NCBI GenBank assembly: GCA_016192105.1
Contig: JACPUV010000046.1
Location: forward strand, 62,001 to 126,000
Length of the DNA: 64,000 bases
Direction of reading: 5' to 3'
Source: Sphingobacteriales bacterium
GTDB lineage: Bacteria > Bacteroidota > Bacteroidia > Chitinophagales > Chitinophagaceae
Part shown: positions 8,357-16,998 of the stretch, in pieces
How the letters are laid out: every line of letters starts with the position of its first letter
How positions within the stretch are numbered: position 1 is the first letter of the stretch
The notes under the pieces: model-generated
The model's database searches: none
Told to the model about the DNA's origin: nothing
The model's input: only the letters and a program-made list of their open reading frames with translations
Made by a program: the position numbers and the translations under genes

Positions 8357-8976
8357 TAGCGGGTTGCTTCTTTTTGTAATAAGGCAGATGGATGGTACCG
8401 GGGATTTATTTCCGCCAGCCGGGAAAGTAAATGAAATATAGCGGAGGATCCAATTTTATCGCACCATTCAAAAGGACCATACGGGTAATGGGTCCCCAGT
8501 TTCATAGCGGTGTCTATTGCTGATTTGCTGCTTACCCCTTCTTCGAGGGCGAAAAAAGCCTCATTGATAACCGCCGCCAGCACCCTTGCCGAAAGAAACC
8601 CGGGAATATCGGGTACCCATTCGATCTTCTTATTGAAAACGGGTATGATCTCCTCCGCCTTCTTTTTTACCGTATCATCCGAACAGGCAGCTTCCAGCAG
8701 GGGGCTTTGTAAAAAGCCGGGCCAGCCATTGAAACGGATAAAATGAGCAGGCCATCCTGTAGCTGTTTCCTCCACCTGGTTGATAAAGAACAAAGTAGCC
8801 TTTTGAGCAAGTAATGCTTCCGGGTAATCCAAGGGTGTATAAAGCAGGTCGATAATGGCTGTTGCGCCGGGCAGGGCCCCGGGATGATCCAGCCATTCTA
8901 CCCGGGCTTCTCCGGTAATGCCCCGGGCCAGCAGTTCTTCTTTCTGTACTTTATTCGCGATTACGGCGATTATCAT
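8356..8976 (-). CDS. 3-hydroxyacyl-CoA dehydrogenase C-terminal-domain protein
   Basis: The product has 206 residues from the ATG complementary to 8974-8976. The frame is open further back, but that would run into the divergent ridA promoter. The C-terminal half (about 105-195) matches the 3HCDH C-terminal helical domain: PDIPGFLSARVLAAVINEAF, then GTHYPYGPFEWCDKIG. The N-terminal half is short and lacks a clear GxGxxG NAD site, so it is not a full-length dehydrogenase and may have a different activity. It is coupled to tsaB by a 3-nt overlap, an arrangement that points to shared expression rather than shared pathway. Function is uncertain. Confidence 0.8.
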   Translation of the reverse strand: MIIAVIANKVQKEELLARGITGEARVEWLDHPGALPGATAIIDLLYTPLDYPEALLAQKATLFFINQVEETATGWPAHFIRFNGWPGFLQSPLLEAACSDDTVKKKAEEIIPVFNKKIEWVPDIPGFLSARVLAAVINEAFFALEEGVSSKSAIDTAMKLGTHYPYGPFEWCDKIGSSAIFHLLSRLAEINPRYHPSALLQKEATR

Positions 8977-8986
8977 CCTGCTATTT

Positions 8987-9017
8987 TTTGCAAAGAAAAC
9001 GTATAAAGCTAAATTCG
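8987..9017 (+). promoter_or_regulatory. Bacteroidota-type promoter for ridA
   Basis: TTTG (8987-8990), a 19-nt spacer and TAAATTCG (9010-9017) match the Bacteroidota consensus TTTG-N19-TAnnTTTG with one mismatch. It is 22 nt ahead of the ridA start codon. Confidence 0.65.
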
Positions 9018-9039
9018 CTGCATTCAATTTACTATTATC

Positions 9040-9423
9040 ATGTCCAGAACTATCATCAACACCCCTAATGCACCCGCCCCGATCGGTCCCTATAACCAGG
9101 CTATACTGTCCGGCCAGACGCTGTATATTTCCGGCCAGGTTTGTATTGATCCCGCTACCGGTGAACTGAAAAACAAAGACATTGAAGAAGAGACTCACCA
9201 GGTGATGCATAACCTGTCAGCCATACTCCAGGCAGCGGGGATGGATTTCAGCCAGGTGGTGAAAACCACGATTTTTATTACTGATATGCATCAGTTTGGT
9301 ACCATCAATGGCATCTATGGAAAATATTTCCAGAGCGATTTTCCGGCCCGAGAGACGGTGCAGGTAGCCGCTTTGCCCAAATTTGTGAATGTAGAAATCA
9401 GCATGATCGCGGTCAGGAACTGA
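9040..9423 (+). CDS. ridA: RidA family enamine/imine deaminase
   Basis: The product has 127 residues, the usual RidA length. Family motifs are AP.PIGPYNQAI near the N-terminus, YISGQ, and the C-terminal block FPARETVQVAALP with the substrate-binding arginine. RidA trimers hydrolyse reactive 2-aminoacrylate and related enamines made by PLP enzymes, protecting them from damage. The gene is monocistronic, divergent from the tsaB unit, with its own promoter just upstream. The call is secure; the precise substrate in this organism is inferred from the family. Confidence 0.95.
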   Translation: MSRTIINTPNAPAPIGPYNQAILSGQTLYISGQVCIDPATGELKNKDIEEETHQVMHNLSAILQAAGMDFSQVVKTTIFITDMHQFGTINGIYGKYFQSDFPARETVQVAALPKFVNVEISMIAVRN

Positions 9424-9533
9424 GACCTCGTTATTCGTATTCTGCCCTCGTATTTATTCTACAGCATTTAGGACGGCTTTTTCTATCTTGTGTTTCTTAT
9501 AATTAAAGTCCCCATAAACGAGAAATCTTTCGT

Positions 9534-12500
9534 ATGAAGAAATTTTACCGTTTGCCATTGTATATCATTGTACTGGCAACCACCTTATTTGTTGCCGGAT
9601 GCGGCAGTAAAAACGAAAAGAAAAAAAATAAGTATGATGGCCCCGGCCTGGCTATCCAGTTTGAAATCGAACGCACCAAGGATCCGGCTACCGGCAAAGT
9701 GCCCTGGAACAAGATGCTGCTTGCCATGCAGCAAACCGAAGTGGCTAAGGACCTGGCAAGAAACAGCGCGAACAGGATCGAAGCGCTGAGCTGGATTGAA
9801 AGAGGGTCAGACGGCGATTTCAATGGTCCGCAGGGGAACAGCCGCCCCAATTCCGACCAGACAGCAGGACGTATCAGGGCCGCCATGGTGGATTCACTGG
9901 ACCCCACGCATAAAACTGTTTGGGTAGGTGGTGTGGATGGCGGTTTATGGAAGACCACCGATATTACGTCCTCCCCGGCCAACTGGATACTGGTGAATGA
10001 TTTCCTGAGTAACCTGGCGGTATCGGCGATTTGTCAGGACCCGCGCCCCGGATTTCAAAACTTCATGTACTTCTGCACCGGTGAATCTTTCAGCAATGCG
10101 GATGCAGTAAGGGGTGTAGGTGTGTTTAAAAGTGTGGACGCTGGCGCCACCTGGTCTTTTTTATCCAGTACTGCTTCTTATACTTCCTGTACCCGTATTG
10201 TTTGTGATTACCAGGGAAATGTTTATCTCGGTACCCGTGGAAGCGGGTTGCTGCGTTCAACCGACCAGGGAAGCACCTGGACCAATATCACTCCCAGTGG
10301 CATCGGCAGCAGTGTATGCGATATTGAGATCAGCTCCACCTCCGGCCCCGGCCGTTTGCATGTGGCCACCGGCATCTTCAGCACCTCCGGTTACCGGTAC
10401 ACCGATATTCCTTCCACGGTTAGTTCCGGCGCAGGATGGATCACACCTTTAACGGCTTATCCTTCTGCAAATTACAGGTCAGAAATTGGTGTAAGCGGAA
10501 ATGTTTTATATGTCATGCCCAATAATAGTTCAGGACAGGTCCCGACCATTTATAAATCAATTGATGGAGGAGATAATTGGACTGCTGTTGGTTCAACCCC
10601 GGCCTCGTTTAATATGTCCACCTTTACCAATACGCAAGGCTGGTATGATCTTTCCGTGGCGATTAACCCGGCTAATCCGAATGAATGTATTATCGGCGGA
10701 GTGGATTGCGCCAAGACTGTTGATGGTGGAGCCACCTGGACAAGGATTTCTGCGTGGGCTGGTATATCAGGGCAGTATGTACATGCCGATCAGCATAATG
10801 CACAGTGGTGGGACGGTGGATCCAAACTCTTGTTTACCTGTGATGGAGGTGTTCACTTTTCCTCGAACGGCGGTACCACCATCCGTGACCGGAACAAAGG
10901 CCTGCGCCTGAAACAATTTTATTCTGTTGCCATTCACCCGACGCAAACGAATTATTTCCTGGCGGGGGCGCAGGATAATGGGGTGCACCGCCTGAATCAC
11001 CCGGGGCTGGACAGTTCCATCGAGGTAACAGGCGGGGATGGTTGCTATGTAGCTATTGATCAGAATGAAGGGCAATTCCAGTTTGGTTCATACGTCTATA
11101 ACGTTTACCGCAGAAGTACGAATAACGGGAGCAGCTGGACTACCCCGGTAAATAACCAGAGTAGCGGCCGTTTCGTAAATCCCTGGGATTATGATAACAA
11201 TGCGAATATTATTTACGCCTGTAACAATGCGGGTACCTACCTGCGCTGGGATGACCCGCAGACTGGCAGCACAACCACTGTGGTTCCTGTAGCCGCATTT
11301 GGTTCGGGGAATGTATCGGCAGTTCATGCATCTCCCTATACCGCTAACCGGGTGTTTTTTGGAATGGGTTCCGGTGGTGTTTTCCGGGTGGATGCCGCCA
11401 ATACCAATTCGCCGGCGGCCACAAATATCACACCATCCGGTGCAGCCGGCTATGTGAATTGCATTGTTACCGGATCTTCTGACCAGGACCTGATGGTTAC
11501 CTATTCAAATTACGGAGTGACGAACATCTGGGTGACTGCGAATGGCGGTACCAGCTGGGCCGCTGTTGACGGAAACCTTCCGGATATGCCGGTACGCTGG
11601 GCCCTCTTTCATCCTGATGATAATAACCGGGCTTTTATTGCCACCGAGACCGGTGTATGGGAAACCAATGCATTTAGCGGGGCCGCTACCGTATGGAGCG
11701 CCAATCCCAGCTTCCCGAATGTAAGAACAGATATGATCAAATACCGTGCGTCCGACCGTACCATAGCTGCGGGTACACATGGCCGTGGTATCTGGTCTGC
11801 GATCATTCCTCCACCCACGGGCTTCAGTTTCGGCAGCAGTACCCCGGCAACGGCCACCTGCCCGGCACCGGCTACCATGAATGTAACCCTGCCAACCATT
11901 TCCAATGGCGGGTTTACCAACCCGATCACCTTATCCGCCACAGCCGGTGTACCGGTGGGAACAACGATCAGTTTTGGTACAAACCCGGTCAACCCCGGCA
12001 ACGCTTCCGTGGTTACCCTGAACAATTCAAATACACTGACTGCCGGTACTTATACTATAACGATCCAGGGTGTAGCCACCGGTGCCACCAGCCAGGTTAC
12101 CTCCGTGAGCTTCACCATTAACCCGGGCAGCGGACCCGCAATTGTCACCCACCCGGCCAGCCAGACTGTTTGTGAAGGTCAGAATGTAACGTTTAGTGTG
12201 GTGGCTACCGGTACGTATCAATGGCAGGTGAGTACCAATGGCGGTGTGAACTGGTCGAATGTGGCCGGTCAGACTACTGCGGCTTACACGTTAACCGGAG
12301 TAACAACTGTTTTAAACAATAACCAATACCGTTGTGTGGTCAGCAGTCTTTGTGGCAGCACGAATTCGAATGCGGCTATATTGACCGTCAATTCCGGGGC
12401 CAGTATATCCAGTCAGCCCACCGACCTCACTTTATGTACAGGCAGTGCGGCAAGTTTCTGTGTTACGGCAGGCGGCACGGGCATTACGTACCAGTGGGAA

Positions 12501-14069
12501 TCCAGCCCGGCAGGTTGTGCGGGTACCTGGGCTCCTATTGCCGGCGCCACTACTTCCTGTTACAATATTCCCGCGGTATCCGCCCCAATGAGTAATTCGG
12601 CTTATCGTTGTAAAGTGACCACTACCTGCGGTCCGACTACGATCACTTCCAACTGCGCGTTACTGACGGTGGCGACTTCTGTCGCGGTTACCGCGCAACC
12701 GGTTAACCAGACAATTTGTGATGGCGCCAATGCCAGTTTCACCGTAGCCGGCAGCGGTTCAGGTATTCTGTACCAATGGCAGCTGAATACAGGCGCCGGG
12801 TTTGCCAATATCAGCAATGGCGGAGTCTATGCAGGAGCTACAGCAGCCACCTTAACAATTACCGGTAGCACAACAGCGATGAGTGGTTATCAATACCGCT
12901 GCCTCTTATCCAATTCTACCTGCACGACTCCGGGAGTATCCAATGCGGCCGCCCTTACGGTAAATGCATTGCCGGCGATAAGCAGCAGTCCATCGGCGCA
13001 GACCATTTGTTCCGGCAGCGCCACTTCCTTCAGTGTAGCTGCAACTGGCACCGGTATCAGTTACCAGTGGCAGGCAAATGCAGGTGCCGGTTTTGCGAAT
13101 ATTGCTGACGGCGGGGTATATGCGGGAGCGACGACTTCCACACTAACAATAACAGGGGCTACCGTTGCCTTGACAGGATACCAATATCGTTGTGTTGTGA
13201 GCGGCACCTGTGCGCCGGCTGCTAACTCAGCGGCTGCCACGCTTACGGTCCATGACCCGGTGGCGGTTACTTTATCCCCCGTCAATGCAGAAGTTTGTTC
13301 CGGCACCAATGCCAGTTTCACGGTAACAGGAAGCAGTGTCCCCGCCATCAATTATCAGTGGCAGGTCAGCAGTGATGCAGGCGCTACCTGGACAAATATT
13401 GCCGGGGCGAATGCCGCCGGTTATACGGCCAACAGTGTAATCACATTAATGAACAATAACCGGTACCGTTGTTTGCTCTCCAACAATACCTGTAGCACAC
13501 CGGTGGCTTCCGGTGCAGCAATCCTTACCGTTCGTCAACTGCCTTCTATCGGTTTAAGCGCAGCCCCCCTGACCACCCTGCTACCGGGCGAGACCACTAC
13601 GCTTACTGCTACGCCCTCTGCTTCAACCGGTGGTACGCTTACAACGAACTGGACACTGAATAGTGGCGTGATCGCAGTTACAGGAAATATGTTGCCGGTA
13701 ACAGTGGCCAATCTCGGTGCTTACCAGGTTGGTATCCGTGAAACCTGGCCCAGCAGTTTATTCTGCTCCAGTCTTTCGACGGTGGTTACTGTTTCCGCCA
13801 ATGTGAGTGACAGGCTTTTTGCTTTCCCGAGCCCGAATGACGGAAACTTTACAGTGTCTTATTATAATAGCGATGGAAGCAGCACACAACGCAGGATTGT
13901 TGTGTATGATTCAAAGGGAGCTGCTGTTTTTGATAAAATGTTTGCTATTTCAGGCCCCTACACGCTGATCCCGGTGAACCTGGCACAGGCCAGCCGCGGT
14001 CTGTACTATGTACTGGTGGGCGATGCCAGTGGCAAGAAACTGGCTGAGGTGAAAGTGCATGTGAGATAA
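9534..14069 (+). CDS. Very large surface protein: Asp-box beta-propeller, Ig-like repeats, T9SS sorting domain
   Basis: The product has 1511 residues. A lipobox-like signal (LFVAGC, Cys23) is followed by a charged linker. From about 100 to 760 there are at least six sialidase-type Asp-boxes (SVDAGATW, STDQGSTW, SIDGGDNW, TVDGGATW, STNNGSSW, TANGGTSW), which indicates a beta-propeller. From about 869 to 1425 lie six Ig-like modules of about 90 residues, each with TVC/TIC and YRC cysteine positions. The tail (about 1425-1511) is a T9SS type A sorting domain (FPSPNDGNFTVSYY, then GLYYVLVGD). It should be exported and attached to the surface. The ligand is unknown, and no sialidase active site was identified. 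Having both a lipobox and a sorting domain is odd. Confidence 0.93.
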   Translation: MKKFYRLPLYIIVLATTLFVAGCGSKNEKKKNKYDGPGLAIQFEIERTKDPATGKVPWNKMLLAMQQTEVAKDLARNSANRIEALSWIERGSDGDFNGPQGNSRPNSDQTAGRIRAAMVDSLDPTHKTVWVGGVDGGLWKTTDITSSPANWILVNDFLSNLAVSAICQDPRPGFQNFMYFCTGESFSNADAVRGVGVFKSVDAGATWSFLSSTASYTSCTRIVCDYQGNVYLGTRGSGLLRSTDQGSTWTNITPSGIGSSVCDIEISSTSGPGRLHVATGIFSTSGYRYTDIPSTVSSGAGWITPLTAYPSANYRSEIGVSGNVLYVMPNNSSGQVPTIYKSIDGGDNWTAVGSTPASFNMSTFTNTQGWYDLSVAINPANPNECIIGGVDCAKTVDGGATWTRISAWAGISGQYVHADQHNAQWWDGGSKLLFTCDGGVHFSSNGGTTIRDRNKGLRLKQFYSVAIHPTQTNYFLAGAQDNGVHRLNHPGLDSSIEVTGGDGCYVAIDQNEGQFQFGSYVYNVYRRSTNNGSSWTTPVNNQSSGRFVNPWDYDNNANIIYACNNAGTYLRWDDPQTGSTTTVVPVAAFGSGNVSAVHASPYTANRVFFGMGSGGVFRVDAANTNSPAATNITPSGAAGYVNCIVTGSSDQDLMVTYSNYGVTNIWVTANGGTSWAAVDGNLPDMPVRWALFHPDDNNRAFIATETGVWETNAFSGAATVWSANPSFPNVRTDMIKYRASDRTIAAGTHGRGIWSAIIPPPTGFSFGSSTPATATCPAPATMNVTLPTISNGGFTNPITLSATAGVPVGTTISFGTNPVNPGNASVVTLNNSNTLTAGTYTITIQGVATGATSQVTSVSFTINPGSGPAIVTHPASQTVCEGQNVTFSVVATGTYQWQVSTNGGVNWSNVAGQTTAAYTLTGVTTVLNNNQYRCVVSSLCGSTNSNAAILTVNSGASISSQPTDLTLCTGSAASFCVTAGGTGITYQWESSPAGCAGTWAPIAGATTSCYNIPAVSAPMSNSAYRCKVTTTCGPTTITSNCALLTVATSVAVTAQPVNQTICDGANASFTVAGSGSGILYQWQLNTGAGFANISNGGVYAGATAATLTITGSTTAMSGYQYRCLLSNSTCTTPGVSNAAALTVNALPAISSSPSAQTICSGSATSFSVAATGTGISYQWQANAGAGFANIADGGVYAGATTSTLTITGATVALTGYQYRCVVSGTCAPAANSAAATLTVHDPVAVTLSPVNAEVCSGTNASFTVTGSSVPAINYQWQVSSDAGATWTNIAGANAAGYTANSVITLMNNNRYRCLLSNNTCSTPVASGAAILTVRQLPSIGLSAAPLTTLLPGETTTLTATPSASTGGTLTTNWTLNSGVIAVTGNMLPVTVANLGAYQVGIRETWPSSLFCSSLSTVVTVSANVSDRLFAFPSPNDGNFTVSYYNSDGSSTQRRIVVYDSKGAAVFDKMFAISGPYTLIPVNLAQASRGLYYVLVGDASGKKLAEVKVHVR
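12720..13250 (+). repeat. Near-duplicate Ig-like modules 3 and 4 inside the giant surface gene
   Basis: Two adjacent modules share long stretches at protein level (QYQWQ-type core, AGAGFANI, GGVYAGAT, TLTITG, YQYRC) and also at DNA level (for example about 12791-12850 against about 13079-13138). The other modules are much more diverged. This points to a recent internal duplication of one module. Confidence 0.8.
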
Positions 14070-14077
14070 TTAAAATG

Positions 14078-14118
14078 AAAAAAAGGGGCTGTTTCTTAAG
14101 TGAGACAGCCCCTTTTTT
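14078..14118. terminator. Bidirectional intrinsic terminator
   Basis: GGGGCTGT (14085-14092) pairs with ACAGCCCC (14105-14112), flanked by an A-run on the left and a T-run on the right. It sits between the convergent genes ending at 14069 and 14123 and can serve both. Confidence 0.9.
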
Positions 14119-14122
14119 CGTA

Positions 14123-16078
14123 TCAGAACCCTTTCTTCTTCCACGCGTTATTCGCCCGGTCCCAGTCGGGTAATTGTTTGTCAGGATCCAGTACCACTTC
14201 CTTTATTTCGCTGGTAGTCGGTACCCTGAATTTCCATTCGGCACCCCGCTGCCAGATCTCCACGGGTAAGTCTGACCGGTGTTCTTTTCCGTTACTTTCC
14301 CTTACCAATACGGTTACCGGCATCGCCATTTTTTCTTTGTTTTCAATGACGATCTCACTGCCATTTTCCGGGTTATTGTCCAAATAAGTGACTGACTTTA
14401 CAGCCTGGTCCAGTTTCCAGGTATTCAATACCCATCCCCTCCAGAACCAGCCCAGGTCCTCGCCGCTGGCATTTTCCATGGTATGAAAGAAGTCCCAGGG
14501 TGTGGGGTGCTTGAAGGCCCAGCGCCGGATATACTCACGGAAGGCACTGTCGAACCGTTCTTTCCCCAATACTACTTCCCGTAAGGCATGCAGCATACGG
14601 GCCGGCTTCATATAGGCCGCCACTCCCAGGTTATCCTGCTGGATCACCTCCGGCAGGTTGTAGAGCCCGTCCATTGCTTCACCGAATACATATTTAACCA
14701 TGAAAGAAGAATTCGGATCACCAAAGAAACTTTCCTCTTTGAATTCTCCCTTGTTAAAGGCTTCCGTGGAAAAATCATTGATAAACGTATTGAAGCCCTC
14801 GTCCATCCAGGCATATTTCCGTTCATTGCTGCCCACGATCATGGGGAACCAGGTATGGCCGAATTCGTGATCAGTAACACCAAATAAACCACTTCCGGCC
14901 GATCCGGAACTGCAGAATACGATACCCGGGTATTCCATGCCGCCGACAATACCTGCTACATTGGTAGCCGCGGGGTAGGGAAATTCAAACCAGGTTTTGG
15001 AATAATGTTCAATACTCGCTTTGGTAAACTCGGTGGACCGTTGCCAGCCATTCTTTACTATGCTTTCCACCGGGTACACACTGATGGCCAGGCATTTTTT
15101 CCCACTGGGCAGGCTGATCCGGGCTGCATCCTGTACAAAGGCTTTCGAAGCGGCCCAGGCCACATCTCTTGTATTCTGAATACGAAACCGCCAGGTGCAA
15201 CTGGCAGTTTTAGGCCGGGAATTTTTATCGGTTATTTCTTTCTCGCTGCGAATGGCAACTGTTTTATCACTTTTTGCAGCAGCGTCCCATCTTTTCATCT
15301 GATCTGCGGTATAGCATTCCTGGGGGTTTTGCAATTCACCGGATCCCACCACGATCAGGTCGGAAGGAGCGGTGACGCTGAAATCAATATCGCCATACTC
15401 CAGGTAAAACTCCCCGGCCCCAACATAGGGCAGGGTGTTCCAGCCCTGGATATCATCATACACACAGAGACGGGGGAACCACTGGGCCACTTCATACACA
15501 GTGCCGTTTTTTGTATTCAGTCTTCCCATACGATCGGTGCCGTATTCCGGTATGGTAAAATGGTAGCCGATCCGGATCTTCAGCTTTTTCCCGTGTTCCA
15601 GCGGGTCTTTCAGGGAAATGCGCATACGGGTATCCGTGGTTATCGTACCATTGGGCGTATGCAAAACGCCATCTGATTCCAGTTGCAGGCTGGTAACCTG
15701 GTAACCTTCTGTAAAATTTGCGTTGGCCCAGCGGCCGCCTGTCTGAGTAGTGGTAGCGGAACCGCGGGAATCTTTTTTATAAATATTCTGGTCCAGCTGG
15801 AGCCAGAGAAAACGCATATTATCCGGGCTGTTATTGGTATAGGTAATGGTCACCTCACCTGTCACCGTATGCGTACCTGTATCCAGTTTGCATTGAATGG
15901 AGTAATCTGCTTTATTCTGCCAGTATTTTGGCCCGGGTTCCCCGCTGGCGCTGCGAAAATCATTGCCGGGGTAGGGGTAGAACTGCGGATTAAAGGCTTC
16001 CCGATGATCATAGCCGGATTGGGCACTGACCCGGATCAGCAGGAAAAGGCTGAAAATGGCAAGAACAATCTTCTTCAT
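14123..16078 (-). CDS. M1 family (gluzincin) metallopeptidase, exported
   Basis: The product has 651 residues from the ATG complementary to 16076-16078. An alternative ATG three codons upstream exists, but this start begins the signal peptide MKKIVLAIFSLFLL. The zinc site is HEFGH (about residues 404-408) with the third ligand Glu in WMDEG 19 residues on, and the exopeptidase motif GGMEYPG lies just before it. This is the M1 aminopeptidase arrangement (GxMEN-like plus HExxH-18-E), of the subgroup common in Bacteroidota where the exopeptidase motif is GGMEYP. It probably trims peptides in the periplasm or at the cell surface. It is single-gene, convergent with the large surface protein. Confidence 0.94.
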   Translation of the reverse strand: MKKIVLAIFSLFLLIRVSAQSGYDHREAFNPQFYPYPGNDFRSASGEPGPKYWQNKADYSIQCKLDTGTHTVTGEVTITYTNNSPDNMRFLWLQLDQNIYKKDSRGSATTTQTGGRWANANFTEGYQVTSLQLESDGVLHTPNGTITTDTRMRISLKDPLEHGKKLKIRIGYHFTIPEYGTDRMGRLNTKNGTVYEVAQWFPRLCVYDDIQGWNTLPYVGAGEFYLEYGDIDFSVTAPSDLIVVGSGELQNPQECYTADQMKRWDAAAKSDKTVAIRSEKEITDKNSRPKTASCTWRFRIQNTRDVAWAASKAFVQDAARISLPSGKKCLAISVYPVESIVKNGWQRSTEFTKASIEHYSKTWFEFPYPAATNVAGIVGGMEYPGIVFCSSGSAGSGLFGVTDHEFGHTWFPMIVGSNERKYAWMDEGFNTFINDFSTEAFNKGEFKEESFFGDPNSSFMVKYVFGEAMDGLYNLPEVIQQDNLGVAAYMKPARMLHALREVVLGKERFDSAFREYIRRWAFKHPTPWDFFHTMENASGEDLGWFWRGWVLNTWKLDQAVKSVTYLDNNPENGSEIVIENKEKMAMPVTVLVRESNGKEHRSDLPVEIWQRGAEWKFRVPTTSEIKEVVLDPDKQLPDWDRANNAWKKKGF

Positions 16079-16216
16079 GGAGTGCAATATTTTGATGGAA
16101 AGATAAAATAAAAGCGGGGACAGCGGGTACCGGGACGAAGGTATTTGCAGGACTTTATAAGTTTTAACGGCAGATCATACTATTCCTGTCTGCTCCCCCG
16201 CTGCAGGTTATTGGTT

Positions 16217-16251
16217 AGCCCCGGGTCAAAAAGTAAAACCTTCCCGGGGCT
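16217..16251. terminator. Perfect 9-bp GC-rich hairpin between convergently read ends
   Basis: AGCCCCGGG (16217-16225) pairs with CCCGGGGCT (16243-16251). It lies 22 nt past the murU-like stop on the minus strand. The T-tract after it is weak in both directions, so it may be a terminator or an mRNA 3'-end stabiliser. Confidence 0.45.
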
Positions 16252-16272
16252 CTGTCTGTTTTCAGCGGGTTT

Positions 16273-16998
16273 CTATGGGAATAATTTTTCCGCCAGTTCC
16301 ACGCTTTCCGGTTTACCCACATCCACGAGCCGGTCGCCGGAATGATCATAACCCATGATGCGGTGTGCGGACGCCAGTCTGAGGTAAACATCGATCAGGG
16401 AGAACTTGCCGCTGAACCCCGCTTCCTCCATCAACCGGAAGATATCGTATTCAAATATCACAACACAGCTATAAGCCCTGGGGAGAAGAACAGGTCCGGG
16501 AACCGGGATCTTTTCTTCCCCGGTGCCGGCATGCCGCCAGCCGCAGAGCCGGTTATGTTCATCGAACAAAAGATAGCGGGAGGACTTCCGGTTGGTCACG
16601 CCAAAGGAGACCAGGGCTTTTTTCTCTTCATGATAGCGGATCAGTTTACGAATGTCGAGATCGGTCAGGATATCGGCATTGCAGGTAATAAACCGTTCAC
16701 CGGGAGTAAAAAGTGATTTGGCTTTCAGCAAACCACCACCGGTCTCCAGTACTTCCCGGCGTTCATCACTGATCTGTACCCGGCTGCCCCATCCCTTGTG
16801 TTTTATTACCGCTTCTTCGACCTGGTCCGCGAAATGATGCACATTGACAATAATATCCCCGATACCGTTTTGCCGCAGGTATTCTATATTTCGCTGCAGC
16901 AGGGATTTCCCGTTGACTACTGCGAGCGCCTTCGGATGTTTATCCGTCCAGGGTTTAAAACGGGTACCAAGCCCCGCTGCAAATATCATTGCTTTCAT
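16273..16998 (-). CDS. murU: Nucleotidyltransferase, MurNAc-1-phosphate uridylyltransferase (MurU)-like
   Basis: The product has 241 residues with the sugar-nucleotidyltransferase signature at the N-terminus (MIFAAGLGTRFKPWT, then HPKAL), the product-site block ETGGGLLKAKS and the metal-binding CNADIL. Its start overlaps the stop of the AmgK-like kinase (ATGA at 16995-16998). In Pseudomonas, AmgK phosphorylates MurNAc at C1 and MurU converts it to UDP-MurNAc, bypassing de novo synthesis. The same gene pairing here supports that role. The alternative is another hexose-1-phosphate nucleotidyltransferase; the coupling to a kinase makes MurU the better guess. Confidence 0.85.
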   Translation of the reverse strand: MKAMIFAAGLGTRFKPWTDKHPKALAVVNGKSLLQRNIEYLRQNGIGDIIVNVHHFADQVEEAVIKHKGWGSRVQISDERREVLETGGGLLKAKSLFTPGERFITCNADILTDLDIRKLIRYHEEKKALVSFGVTNRKSSRYLLFDEHNRLCGWRHAGTGEEKIPVPGPVLLPRAYSCVVIFEYDIFRLMEEAGFSGKFSLIDVYLRLASAHRIMGYDHSGDRLVDVGKPESVELAEKLFP

